DNA from: JANQPA01 sp964628385
GTDB lineage: Bacteria > Bacteroidota > Bacteroidia > Chitinophagales > Saprospiraceae
Direction: 5' to 3'
DNA: 41,800 nucleotides
NCBI GenBank assembly: GCA_964628385.1
Contig: CAZVOD010000037.1
Coordinates: forward strand, 1-41,800
Shown here: positions 28,001-35,205 of the stretch, piece after piece
How the letters are laid out: each line of letters starts with the position of its first letter
How positions within the stretch are numbered: position 1 is the first letter of the stretch
Made by a program: the position numbers and the translations under genes
Notes under the pieces: generated by a model
The model's database searches: none
What the model was told of the DNA's origin: nothing
What the model saw: only the letters and a program-made list of their open reading frames with translations

Positions 28001-28179
28001 GAAGCGGGTAAACTTCGATCTGTCAGTGAGTCGATTTGTTTCCATTCTTTTTCATACATGGGTTGGTCATTTTTTTGGGCATTTCCCTCCAATGGGGAAA
28101 CAATAGCCAATACAGTACATACTAACCATACCAGCGCAGTATTCAAGCTATTGATAGATGAAACAGTTGGATAATTCAT
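22012..28179 (-). CDS. Alpha-2-macroglobulin family protein with thioester motif
   Basis: A 2055-residue periplasmic protein, larger than E. coli YfhM (about 1650). Signal peptide with likely cleavage near GNAQ; no lipobox Cys is well placed. Residues about 35-400 are a helical N-terminal extension. Macroglobulin domains follow, with the MG2 hallmark AIYRPGQTIYFKGIVL at about 615. A low-complexity linker near 1200-1240, rich in Ser, Pro, Thr and Lys, precedes the conserved A2M segment TVFFKPSLKTDKDG. The thioester motif is CTEQ (Cys1497-Gln1500) in YPYECTEQIFNRYYANS, and the helical thioester domain and a receptor-binding-like end complete it. The family traps attacking proteases by covalent capture. 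No PBP1c gene is adjacent, unlike in E. coli. Confidence 0.93.
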   Translation of the reverse strand: MNYPTVSSINSLNTALVWLVCTVLAIVSPLEGNAQKNDQPMYEKEWKQIDSLTDRSLPASALARLDSLKKKIDPAREPDQFIKVMLYKSKFKASMGEEGLLQAIQVMEEELATSSFPVKNILQSILANLYDNYLLNSLWSLRDRTATDAKTDDIQTWSVEDFIEQINKLYSASLAEKLKLYDIAISDFPATIESTEDGEKLRPTLYDFLAHRAIDYYATDRQYLTQPAYRFDLDSEAVFDPVVDFVQMRFETADTASQKLKAILLIQDLLAFRINDKDNLPALVDLDLKRLKMMKDISVNTADDKNYEAALLKLIEKYKNNEVAANVHAALAAHYYKEGLQYEGQDEIKRWRLKDAFDQCNICKKEYADTEAARRCASLQNTILSGSLGFAVESINLPDQPILMKVDYKNVEKVYVKVVRINETDEEALKRRNADEQMIYLRNLGAQQLHTFDLPDPKDFRAHSVELKLDPLEFGRYCVLVSEGDAFNEEGDLTARTFTHVSQIAYFQRTSQSGKLQFVLVDRQTGEPEEGVKAEYFVSEYNSRKQIHDLIKIGEDESDENGFIQPRVSGRTFWTVKFSKGKDQIHLNDNYRNVDRYNNNSVQYRSSLFLDRAIYRPGQTIYFKGIVLKKNETELPAVVPNKKVKVTLYDVNNQKVETLTLTSNEYGSIHGQFTAPSGLPGSMYLLAEIGENSSTKSFSVEEYKRPRFEVNIEDLDKSYSLDEEVTVTVDAKAFAGNPVDGAELSFVVNRTYEFPWRPYWFSSYSRYRYAPPTQITQGTIKTDKDGKASFTFKASPDLTIEQGGTPVFNFEVVATVVDITGETRESRRTFRFSELGLVLEVDLPEQIDRRPQNSFTITASDLNGDKQEAAGKIEVSLLDEPDQSFVDRYWEEPDQFVYDEETFKKFFPDYAYQGEQKIENWEKKETIAVLDFNTANRKEITLATDDWKVGTYLLTFTTKDNSGNEVKISKTLKVYDGKSGKLPLSIREFAVLQKNSYQPGEDLSFRLFSNVKNHHILFEEISRVQNSEPKWNRFSNTWKYDRAVVEKDRGGLYLQYSYVSKNRFYLENIPVRVPWDNKKLTITYESFRDKLKPGQEEEWRVKISGTDNDKLAAEMLVAMYDQSLDEFAANNWYFSPYPNLSSPDWYTRWNSRNFKQEYGRQLTYRPYDNNYSVDEKRYPSLDYQGLQYFLDVRGRGVPVVAYSNQSVGDAPATYSAVENKSVRTNRGANDFSPPQPESAETTLTDSGVSQKEEKKTAKPPIVPRTNLNETVFFKPSLKTDKDGNIIISFKMNEALTKWKFLGLAHTKDLEYAVTEKEIVTQKELMVLPNAPRNLRQGDEIVITSKVVNLSAENLTGVATLQLFDAVNMQPIEAGLLVEAADKNFSVEVGRSAVVSWKLAVPDDLINPVVYRILARAGDYTDGEENGLPVLSKRIMVTETQPIALKGNSNEAFDLKGLRSVLNSKSARPYRVTMEVTSNPAWLAVKSLPYLMTYPYECTEQIFNRYYANSMAHKIANSNPKIKEVFEKWKNTSALDSELSMNEDLKSALLAETPWVMEAQSEAQQRKNIGILFDKDRIDAEIYRDLNELADRQMSNGGFPWFPGGRANRYITQLLLEGLGHLDYLGVNPAQETRIAGDILPNALRYIDSELADEYQKLEEAVENGHTTFEEDHLSYLAIHYLYVRSFFPDIPVSESATAALAYYEDQAAEYWPAKGLYQQGMIGLSSHRKSKEKVTAEVINSLKERAIRSEELGVYWKYNRSFWWYELPIETHAMLIELFAQAGDDQDMLNQMKVWLLKNKQTNRWGTTKATAAAVFALLDQGNGPASVENSWLGGDNLVKIKFPELKRRDYKDKLDKAEQNAEPGTGYYKVNWQEEEINEGLSEVKIKNKNTGISWGAIYWQYFEDIDNIESYEDNPLSLKKAIFLEETSDAGKKLKTIDESIALNPGDKLTVRIELRVDRDMEYVHMKDMRGIGLEPAEVLSGYRYQGGLGYYQAIKDTGTNFFFDYLPKGTYVFEYPLRVVHKGSYTSGITTIQSMYAPEFTSHSNSIKLEVK

Positions 28180-28385
28180 ATAGGATTTTTGAATTTATTC
28201 AATTTCAATTAGTTGAGGATTATCAGTCCTAGAGATGCAGCCGGGCAAAGGATTTACATAAATTGCAGTGATTTTTTTTTAGCGATCAGTTACTGCCTTA
28301 ACTTTGATAAGTTTGGAATTACACTCACCCAAAAAGGCTTTTAGATACTTTACTAAGCAATCCTACAATTTAGTTGATTTTGCGC

Positions 28386-29459
28386 TCACTGTCCAGTATT
28401 TGCAGGTAGCATTTCCGAGAAGCGATTGATGTTGATAGCTTCGTCGAGATTGGTTCCCTGCACCAGATGGTCGGCCATATGGCTAGCCCAAAATGGCCCT
28501 AATGAAGCCCCTTTTGTACCTAATCCATTAAAAATGGCCAAATTTTTAAAGTGAGGATGCAAACCGAGTATCGGGCGCCTGTCTTTTACTGTTGGACGAA
28601 CAGCTGCCTTATGAGTAACAATTTCGTAGGGTAATTTTAGCAAATCATCCAACTTTTGCTTTAAAAAGCTGAATCCGCGATCAGTAGGCTGACTACCACC
28701 GAATTGTTTATCATAAGTAGCGCCAATCCAGTAAGTATCATCAGCTAAAGGAACGATAAACACCCGGTGTTTTAGTATCTTTTCAAAGTCGGGCTGCCCT
28801 TTTATTTTAATGATCAAAACTTCTCCTTTAGTACCACCAAGCGGTAGATAGTTAAAAAATGGATTGTTTTTCATACCAAAACCTTCACAAAAAACGACTT
28901 TGTCGGCTTCAATATCCTTGTATTTTATGCTTGGGTTCTGATTTTGCAACGCAGAAAAGTCAAATCGCTCCTCTAGTAATTGATTTTTTTGGGAAAATAT
29001 CTTTCTGTAGCCGCTGGTCATCAGATCCAGGTCTACCTGAGCGGCGTGAATAACTTCACCATAACTAAAAGCCGGGTTAGTATTTTTTTCGTATCCTCCC
29101 AGTTCTACTTCTTCAAGCATATACCTGCTGTAGGCAGGATCATCCGTTCGCAGCATCCAGTCATTCTCTTCTTTTGAATTGAATAAAGAACGAATAATAT
29201 TTCGTGGATGATAAAACGAAAGCTGTAATTGCGCTTCTATCTCTTGATAGGTAGCCCGGGCAAATGGTATCAGTTCGTCTACCCGCCATGATTTAACATA
29301 CCTACGCCCCGTAATAGGATTGATTATTCCGGCTGCGACCTTCGAAGCCGTTCCTTCCTCAGCGGGATCCACAATTAAAGATCGCTTGCCTTTTTTTTCC
29401 AGAAAATGCGCCAGTAAAGTCCCGGCCAGTCCTTGTCCAACTATAATATAATCCAGCAT
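28386..29459 (-). CDS. FAD-dependent oxidoreductase (DAO family)
   Basis: A 357-residue flavoprotein of the D-amino-acid oxidase / glycine oxidase family. The dinucleotide-binding motif is at the very N-terminus (YIIVGQGLAGTLLAHFLE) followed by the acidic strand end LIVD, and the substrate-domain motif AAGIINPITGRRYVKSW resembles the C-terminal half of MnmC. The C-terminal GTKGASLGPFWASHMADHL closes the FAD site. It may oxidise an amino group, but the substrate cannot be read from the sequence; no MnmD-type methyltransferase is adjacent. It follows the YjbR gene by about 107 bases on the same strand. Confidence 0.87.
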   Translation of the reverse strand: MLDYIIVGQGLAGTLLAHFLEKKGKRSLIVDPAEEGTASKVAAGIINPITGRRYVKSWRVDELIPFARATYQEIEAQLQLSFYHPRNIIRSLFNSKEENDWMLRTDDPAYSRYMLEEVELGGYEKNTNPAFSYGEVIHAAQVDLDLMTSGYRKIFSQKNQLLEERFDFSALQNQNPSIKYKDIEADKVVFCEGFGMKNNPFFNYLPLGGTKGEVLIIKIKGQPDFEKILKHRVFIVPLADDTYWIGATYDKQFGGSQPTDRGFSFLKQKLDDLLKLPYEIVTHKAAVRPTVKDRRPILGLHPHFKNLAIFNGLGTKGASLGPFWASHMADHLVQGTNLDEAININRFSEMLPANTGQ

Positions 29460-29565
29460 TCAAATGCGTTATATGTGTTTGACTTTTATTTGATTAGATG
29501 CTATGTTAACAAGCAAAATAATTCTGTGGGCTAAAAGTGTCAATAACCTGAGCCATTCAATGGAT

Positions 29566-29922
29566 TTAAAGGTTATTTAAGCATTCTTTATCTTTTCTGC
29601 TTAGCTTTTGAACAACCAAGTCATAAGAATGATCAATCAATTCCAGTAAAAGGGCCTCCTCCAAGTCACCATCAAATTTTACGGTATTCCAATGCTTTTT
29701 ATTCATATGCCATCCGGGTTGCACTTCTTCGTATTGTTCTCGTAGCTCTATAGCGCGCTCCGGATCACATTTCAGATTGACTTTTAGTTCCGTATTATCC
29801 AGGCCTGTTGCCGCGAATATTTTCCCCATAACTTTAAAAACCAGCGTAACCTCATCAAAGGGAAAAGCTTCTTCTACTCCTTTTTTCTTTAAACAATAAT
29901 CACGAAATGATTCTATATCCAT
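29566..29922 (-). CDS. MmcQ/YjbR family protein
   Basis: A 118-residue protein of the YjbR/MmcQ family. It shows the SFRDYCLKKKGVEEAFPFDE start, KVMGKIFA, LKVNLKCDPERAIELREQY and the GWHMNKKHWNTV signature. The fold resembles a double-stranded beta with DNA-binding-like helices, and the family has been proposed to bind DNA, but the function is unproven. It is divergent from the GNAT gene with 110 bases between. Length is typical. Confidence 0.9.
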   Translation of the reverse strand: MDIESFRDYCLKKKGVEEAFPFDEVTLVFKVMGKIFAATGLDNTELKVNLKCDPERAIELREQYEEVQPGWHMNKKHWNTVKFDGDLEEALLLELIDHSYDLVVQKLSRKDKECLNNL

Positions 29923-30032
29923 TTTTGAAGTATTGTAAGAAATTCATAATATCAACAAAAGGCAGCTTTTAAGTTTATTAATCATATTTCCGCCGCACAA
30001 ATAAGGCTAAAGTTAAAACAAAATAAAATGCC

Positions 30033-30563
30033 ATGGATATTCCCGATCAGATAACGAGCCACCGCTTAACACTTATCCCCTGTACGCTGCCTGTACTCGA
30101 AGCCCTTATTCAGGGAGAAGCGTTGTTGACTCGCCTGCTCGACATTGAATTAGACGCGGATTGGTCTGAATGCCCAACTAGAACATTCCTCCCCAACCTT
30201 CGGCAAATCCGTCAATACCCGGAACAAGCAGTGTGGTGGAACTATTTGGCTATTCTAAAAACAGAGAACAAACTCATTGGTACAGGGGGGTACCAAGGCA
30301 AACCCGATGAAAAAGGTATGGTAGAGATCGGTTATCGCATCGCTACGACCTTCAGAAACCAAGGGCTGGCCCGCGAAATGGCTACTGCCTTGATCGATAA
30401 TGCTTTTCAATATGAAAAAGTAAAATACATTCAGGCTCATACAGATGCCCGATCAAATCCTTCTACCCGTGTGCTAAAGCATTGTGGCTTTAGGCAGGTA
30501 GCTTTTACGGAAGCTTTAGTATTTGGCCAGGTGTGGCGCTGGCGGCTTGTTCGGTCTACTTAA
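30033..30563 (+). CDS. GNAT-family N-acetyltransferase (RimJ/RimL type)
   Basis: A 176-residue acetyl-CoA-dependent acetyltransferase. The GNAT core is in the middle: LIGTGGYQGKPDEKGMVEIG gives strands 2-4, FRNQGLAREM is the pyrophosphate loop (R-x-x-G-x-A form), and SNPSTRVLKHCGFRQVA is the helix-4/strand-5 region. The fold is closest to the RimJ/RimL/Ser acetyltransferase group; the acceptor is not known. The lon fragment begins 44 bases after the stop, so readthrough is possible. Confidence 0.88.
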   Translation: MDIPDQITSHRLTLIPCTLPVLEALIQGEALLTRLLDIELDADWSECPTRTFLPNLRQIRQYPEQAVWWNYLAILKTENKLIGTGGYQGKPDEKGMVEIGYRIATTFRNQGLAREMATALIDNAFQYEKVKYIQAHTDARSNPSTRVLKHCGFRQVAFTEALVFGQVWRWRLVRST

Positions 30564-30606
30564 ACCTTTTATCGGGAAACGACATTTTAAGGAAAAAACA
30601 ATTTTT

Positions 30607-30774
30607 ATGGAAGATGAAAAGTTGCTTCAAGACGAAGAATTAATTGAAGAAGTAACGGCCGAAAATGGCAAGGAATTACAAGCACTAGACCACGTACTCC
30701 CGTCTCATTTGAGTATTCTTTCACTAGTGCAAAGACCTATATTCCCGGGTATAACTATTCCGAACTCACGTTAA
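30607..30774 (+). pseudogene. lon: Truncated lon protease, first 55 codons
   Basis: From the ATG at 30607 the frame reads as the N-terminus of a Lon ATP-dependent protease: an acidic leader (MEDEKLLQDEELIEEVTAEN), then SILSLVQRPIFPGITIP, the conserved start of the Lon substrate-binding domain. Homology ends at about 30759 and the frame stops at 30774, after only a few unrelated residues. The remaining 700 or more residues with the ATPase and protease domains are absent from the window. It is therefore a deletion remnant, probably of a second lon copy, and not a functional gene. The downstream small membrane protein reads through in another frame. Confidence 0.8.
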
Positions 30775-30809
30775 TTAAATTTTCCTTCCGCTACATTGAA
30801 GCGGCCGCT

Positions 30810-31022
30810 TTGAAAATAGTGGCTGCGGTAGTTCTTTTCTTTTTTCTTTTTTTAAATATGCCGGCTATGTTTTTAGATGGGATGAATCACAAGGCATTAA
30901 GTTGGAGCTTCTATTTGTTATCCCTGATAATTTTAGGCTTGCATTTATGGAGTCGAAAAGATGAACTGCCGCTGCAGAAAGTAACCGATTTTCTTAAAGA
31001 AAAAGGCCTTATCAATGGCTAG
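30810..31022 (+). CDS. Small two-helix membrane protein, possibly a 3' remnant
   Basis: 70 residues from a TTG at 30810, with two hydrophobic stretches at about residues 3-22 (VAAVVLFFFLFLNMP) and 32-47 (FYLLSLIILGLHLW), and a polar C-terminus (KVTDFLKEKGLING). The same frame is open upstream through the end of the lon fragment (SELTLIKFSFRYIEAAALK), with no stop, which suggests that this is the end of a longer protein cut by the deletion that truncated lon. I do not recognise the family. A strong hairpin ends the transcript 43 bases after the stop. Confidence 0.45.
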   Translation: MKIVAAVVLFFFLFLNMPAMFLDGMNHKALSWSFYLLSLIILGLHLWSRKDELPLQKVTDFLKEKGLING

Positions 31023-31065
31023 TTATGGGAAGATCCAATAACCGGGATATGCCAAACTTCTTTCC

Positions 31066-31105
31066 AAAGAGAAGGGTATCAGATCAATGCTGATACCCTT
31101 CTTTT
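31066..31105. terminator. Bidirectional terminator
   Basis: A stem of 13 perfect pairs, 16 with one wobble (31066-31082 with 31090-31105), around a 7-base loop, with A-rich left and TTCTTTT right flanks. It lies between the small membrane protein (plus) and the metalloprotease (minus), about 15 bases from the latter's stop. Confidence 0.85.
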
Positions 31106-31120
31106 GAAATGCTAATCCCG

Positions 31121-33580
31121 TTAGGCATCCATAGCTGCATCAATACGATCCAGACAATCTTCAAGATGCACTTTTGTCATTTCGTCTTTTGTCTTTTTCA
31201 GGGCTGACTCGATCGACTTTTTCAAAGCCTTCATTTCTGCTTTTACTACAGCTCTGATATCTGATTGGCTAACATCTACCTGGGTATTTCCGTAGGAAAC
31301 CCCTTGTTCATTGTTGAGCATATACTCCATTCTTTCCAGATAAGCTCTTTGGAGGTTTCTGCGGCCTACATCGATATTTGAGCCATTGGTCAACTCTGAC
31401 CAAAGCCCTTGCCGCAGGTCTTTGCACATGTCCATCAGGCCGTAGGCAGCAGAGCCATTGAAAGTTTCTGCCTCAATCAATCGCTGCATGCGGCCCATAT
31501 CCATCAGGTTATTAAGGATGCTCACCTGCACACCTCGAAGCCGATCCAATGCCCCGGCGGAGGTAATTCTCATCAGTATTTCTTTATCCATCAACCAGTA
31601 AGGGGTTTCAAAAGCATGATCTTGCAAAAAGGCCATTGCTTCCTTTTGTACAGCCGTGGGTACATGTTCATGAACGGCCCCTTCCTGCCCATAAGTTTTT
31701 AAAGTCTCATAAACACCACCTACATTGGTCACAACATGGTTTAAATATCGCCTCCAAACTCCTAGTAGCTCACCGTATAGCTCTTGCAGATCATCGTAGT
31801 TCTCGCCTTGCGTTGAAGTCCATTCAATAAGATTGGGTACTACTCTCTTCAAATTAGTGATGCCATATTCGCTAGCTTTAACATTATCATCACCTACACA
31901 TTCAGTCTGGGAACGAGGATCTATATTGCCCCTGGAACCAAACATATACATCGAATCCCCCTCGTGTGCTTCTATCCAACTCCTGGTCGTTTCCAGCTCA
32001 TCCTCTGGCTTTTCCACGCTGGGAATATAGCGATAGCCCCATTCTATGGAATACATATCATACGGGCCTAGCTGTCGAATAAAGCGTATATTCTCATCTT
32101 CTGGCTGTGCTACATAATTGTATCTGGCATAATCCATAATAGTAGTAGCAATGCCATATTTTTGGGTAAAAGTTCCGGAGCGTAATGAATCTACAGGATA
32201 TGCGCTACTGGACTTCATATTGTGGGGCAAGCCAAGGGCATGACCAATTTCATGAGAAATGACCCGACGCATCATCTCCCCAATCTCCTCTTCTGGTGTA
32301 TCCAAAGACCTGGCCTTCGGATTAGCAGCGCCTGTTTCCAGCAGGAATCTGTTTCTGTAAGACCTCAAGTGATTGTGGTACCAAATAATATCACTTTCCA
32401 GTATTTCTCCCGTTCTGGGGTCAGAAACACTGGGGCCAACGGCATTACGGGTGGTAGTAGCCACATACCTTACCGTTGAATAGCGGGCATCTTCCGGGCT
32501 GAACTCGGAGTCTTCCTCCGGTGTAGGCGGGTCTTTAGCTATTATAGCATTTTTGAATCCGGCCTTTTCAAAGGCAGCATTCCAATCTTGTATGCCTTGC
32601 CTGAAATAAGGACGCCACTTTTCAGGTGTAGCCGGATCAAGATAATAGACAATAGGCTTTACCGGTTCTACCAGTTCGCCCCTGGCATACGCTGCCGGAT
32701 CCTTGGGTTCTAACCTCCACCGACGGATATATGTCTTGCGATCCGACTTTAAAGCGTTAGAGCCATAATCGTACTGAGAAGTAGTAAACCACCCCACTCT
32801 TTCATCGTATAACCTTGGCGTCATGGGATCTTCCGGCAACTCAATCATAGATTGATTAACCTGCATACTAATAGCATTCACATTGGAATTGGACGGTGGC
32901 TGCGAAGCATTATAAGTCATCGTATGAATCACTTCTACATTGATCGGAAAAGCTTTGACCGTATCAATCATAGAACGAGAACCATCCAGACGGCTCACTT
33001 TGTAGCGACTGCGATTTCTGCCACTCAGACCACTAATGGCCTTCACATCAGAAGTGAATAAGCCAGTTACATCAATAACCAGGCTTGTAGAGTCCTCATT
33101 GAAAGTCTTGATATCAAAAGCTTCAATAATCGGCTCAAAGTTGTTGTACTTAACAGACTTCGAGATCGGCAAGGACTCGTCAGCTACACTATTGTAGGAT
33201 ACTTTTCGCAAAAGTATTTTTTTACCCTTGCGCTGCCAACGTACTACCTGTTCGTGAATTTTAGACCCAGCATTGGTATATCCACCACCCAGCCCGGTAG
33301 GCAACTGTACTAATCGGGTAATTAGCAGCAATTCGCGGTTTAACTTCCCAAAGGGAATCTCATAGTACAGCTTGTCATCAAGCATGTGTACAGTAAATAA
33401 GCCTTCGTCCGTCATGGCTTCTTCCGTGATGATCTCGTCGTAATCCTTAAAAGGACTTTTCTTCTTTTTGGTCTGTTCCTTTTTTTCCTCAGAATCACTT
33501 TCTTCTGATTCTTGTGACCAAACCGGTACTGCTAATCCAATAGCGAGTACAAATAATGACAGTCGATAAAATAAATTCAT
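31121..33580 (-). CDS. Zinc metalloprotease, DUF5117/DUF4953 type
   Basis: An 819-residue secreted metzincin-like protease. Signal peptide (LFVLAIGLAVPVWSQ), an acidic-basic linker (EESDSEEKKEQTKKKK), a DUF5118-like short segment, a DUF5117-like beta-rich domain up to about residue 320, and the DUF4953 catalytic domain after it. The zinc site is HEIGHALGLPHNM, His443, Glu444, His447 and His453; the Met-turn is probably TIMDYARYNYV. No C-terminal sorting domain of the type IX system is seen, so it is likely periplasmic or outer-membrane bound. The substrate is unknown. It is monocistronic, with a palindromic element in its upstream region. Confidence 0.93.
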   Translation of the reverse strand: MNLFYRLSLFVLAIGLAVPVWSQESEESDSEEKKEQTKKKKSPFKDYDEIITEEAMTDEGLFTVHMLDDKLYYEIPFGKLNRELLLITRLVQLPTGLGGGYTNAGSKIHEQVVRWQRKGKKILLRKVSYNSVADESLPISKSVKYNNFEPIIEAFDIKTFNEDSTSLVIDVTGLFTSDVKAISGLSGRNRSRYKVSRLDGSRSMIDTVKAFPINVEVIHTMTYNASQPPSNSNVNAISMQVNQSMIELPEDPMTPRLYDERVGWFTTSQYDYGSNALKSDRKTYIRRWRLEPKDPAAYARGELVEPVKPIVYYLDPATPEKWRPYFRQGIQDWNAAFEKAGFKNAIIAKDPPTPEEDSEFSPEDARYSTVRYVATTTRNAVGPSVSDPRTGEILESDIIWYHNHLRSYRNRFLLETGAANPKARSLDTPEEEIGEMMRRVISHEIGHALGLPHNMKSSSAYPVDSLRSGTFTQKYGIATTIMDYARYNYVAQPEDENIRFIRQLGPYDMYSIEWGYRYIPSVEKPEDELETTRSWIEAHEGDSMYMFGSRGNIDPRSQTECVGDDNVKASEYGITNLKRVVPNLIEWTSTQGENYDDLQELYGELLGVWRRYLNHVVTNVGGVYETLKTYGQEGAVHEHVPTAVQKEAMAFLQDHAFETPYWLMDKEILMRITSAGALDRLRGVQVSILNNLMDMGRMQRLIEAETFNGSAAYGLMDMCKDLRQGLWSELTNGSNIDVGRRNLQRAYLERMEYMLNNEQGVSYGNTQVDVSQSDIRAVVKAEMKALKKSIESALKKTKDEMTKVHLEDCLDRIDAAMDA

Positions 33581-33674
33581 TCTAATTGAGCAATTGTATT
33601 GAAAAAAATAAAGTTTTTGATGTTTACATTTACTGTGATAAATGACAATTCTGGTTGAAAGTCCTGAATATGCG

Positions 33675-33689
33675 GCTCCGATACGGAGC
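33675..33689. other. Short perfect hairpin
   Basis: GCTCCG (33675-33680) pairs with CGGAGC (33684-33689) around an ATA loop, in the gap between the divergent metalloprotease and rRNA methyltransferase genes. Too small to assign a role. Confidence 0.3.
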
Positions 33690-33753
33690 GACTAATTTAA
33701 TAAAATAATAATAAATACAATAAAAGTGTAAGAGCGTGTTTGGATTTTACAAA

Positions 33754-33913
33754 GAAGTTGTTTAAAGTTTCCTGCTGGAAGCGAAAAAACAGGATTTTAG
33801 GTCCAGTTGAGGCTTTTTTTGAGTTTCATAGCAGCGCTATGGAGCGATAAAAAAACGAAAAATGGGCATAAAAGATGTTTTTGCAGCCCAGTGAGGAAAC
33901 TTTAAACAACTTC
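33754..33913. repeat. 160-bp palindromic element, copy B
   Basis: The terminal 20 bases (33754-33773 and 33894-33913) are perfect inverted repeats beginning GAAGTTGTTTAAAG. The interior also pairs imperfectly along its length, through A- and T-runs, to a central CATAGCAGCGCTATG at about 33828-33842. The end shares GAAGTTGTTTAA with the element at 5634-5798, so both belong to one family. It lies in the 346-base gap upstream of the RlmI-type gene, and its right end is about 80 bases before the TTG start. Confidence 0.82.
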
Positions 33914-33992
33914 AAAATAAAGCGGGATGTTTTCTGTTTTTTTGGACATGTTTCTGCATAATATTAATTTGAGCTTCTTAAACAGAAATAGC

Positions 33993-35174
33993 TTGAAAAA
34001 AATTTATTTAAAGAAAAAAAAAGAAGCGGCTGTTCAACGCTTCCACCCTTGGGTATTTTCCGGTGCTATTCATAAGATGGAAGGAGAACCGGAAGACGGA
34101 GAGTTAGTGAGCGTTCATGCCCAGGATGGCCGCTATATGGCTACTGGCCATTATCAGCGGGGCAGCATTAGCGTTCGCTTGTTTACTTTTAGTGATGTTG
34201 TTATTGATCAGCAATTCTGGAATCAAAAGATAAGAGCTGCCATTGATTATCGGCAGTCTATAGGATTACTGGATAACGACCATAGCGACTGTTACCGGCT
34301 GATTCATGCCGAGGGGGATGGTATGCCAGGCTTGATTATCGACATTTATGGCGCTACCGCTGTCATACAGTGTCATTCGATAGGTATGCATGAAAATATC
34401 AATGAACTATCGGAGGCCCTGAAGCAAAATTTCCCCAAAAAGTTAAGCGCTATTTACAATAAAAGTAAGAGTACGCTGCCGGGAGATTATGCCGTGCAGG
34501 TAGAAAATGGTTATTTGTGGGGAAACGAAAGCCATTCAACCATTAAAGAACACCATAACCTGTTCAAAATCGATTGGGTGGAAGGTCAAAAGACTGGTTT
34601 CTTTCTGGATCAAAGGGATAACCGCTACCTACTCGGCCAGTATGCTGCCGAAAAAGCCGTATTGAATACCTTTGCCTACAGTGGAGGTTTTAGTATTTAT
34701 GCACTACAGCAAGGTGCTAGCCGCGTTGATTCGGTAGATGTTTCACAAGCTGCCGTTAACCTAATCACTGACAATATCCAGCTTAATGGATATCAGGATA
34801 AGGCCCATCGGGCTGTGAAAGCAGACGTAATTGACTATCTTAAGGATATAGTGCCTAATCAATACGATATTATTATCTTAGATCCGCCGGCTTTTGCCAA
34901 AAATATTAGTAAGCGACACAATGCGGTACAAGGTTATAAACGGCTGAATAAAATAGCATTGGAAAAGATAAAATCAGGTGGTCTACTTTTTACATTTTCT
35001 TGCTCGCAGGTAGTGGATAAAACCTTATTTTACAACACGGTTGTAGCGGCTGCCCTGGAAGCAGGAAGAAAGGTCAGAACCATGCATCACCTAACACAGC
35101 CGGCTGATCATCCGGTCAATTTATTTCACCCGGAGGGGGCTTACTTAAAAGGCCTGGTGCTTTATGTAGAATAG
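33993..35174 (+). CDS. RlmI-type 23S rRNA methyltransferase
   Basis: 393 residues from the TTG at 33993, where the family N-terminus begins (LKKIYLKKKKEAAVQRFHPW); an ATG at 33927 would add 22 residues with no family match. A PUA domain (HPWVFSGAIHKMEGEPEDGE to about residue 75) and a central domain lead to a Rossmann methyltransferase: LNTFAYSGGFSIYALQQGA binds SAM, ILDPPAFAK is the catalytic-region motif, and FSCSQVVD carries the Cys expected of an m5C enzyme. E. coli RlmI methylates C1962 of 23S rRNA; the target here is inferred by homology. The ClpA-like gene follows after 31 bases. Confidence 0.9.
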   Translation: MKKIYLKKKKEAAVQRFHPWVFSGAIHKMEGEPEDGELVSVHAQDGRYMATGHYQRGSISVRLFTFSDVVIDQQFWNQKIRAAIDYRQSIGLLDNDHSDCYRLIHAEGDGMPGLIIDIYGATAVIQCHSIGMHENINELSEALKQNFPKKLSAIYNKSKSTLPGDYAVQVENGYLWGNESHSTIKEHHNLFKIDWVEGQKTGFFLDQRDNRYLLGQYAAEKAVLNTFAYSGGFSIYALQQGASRVDSVDVSQAAVNLITDNIQLNGYQDKAHRAVKADVIDYLKDIVPNQYDIIILDPPAFAKNISKRHNAVQGYKRLNKIALEKIKSGGLLFTFSCSQVVDKTLFYNTVVAAALEAGRKVRTMHHLTQPADHPVNLFHPEGAYLKGLVLYVE

Positions 35175-35205
35175 TATTTTACCCAAAAAAAATTAACAAC
35201 TGGTC

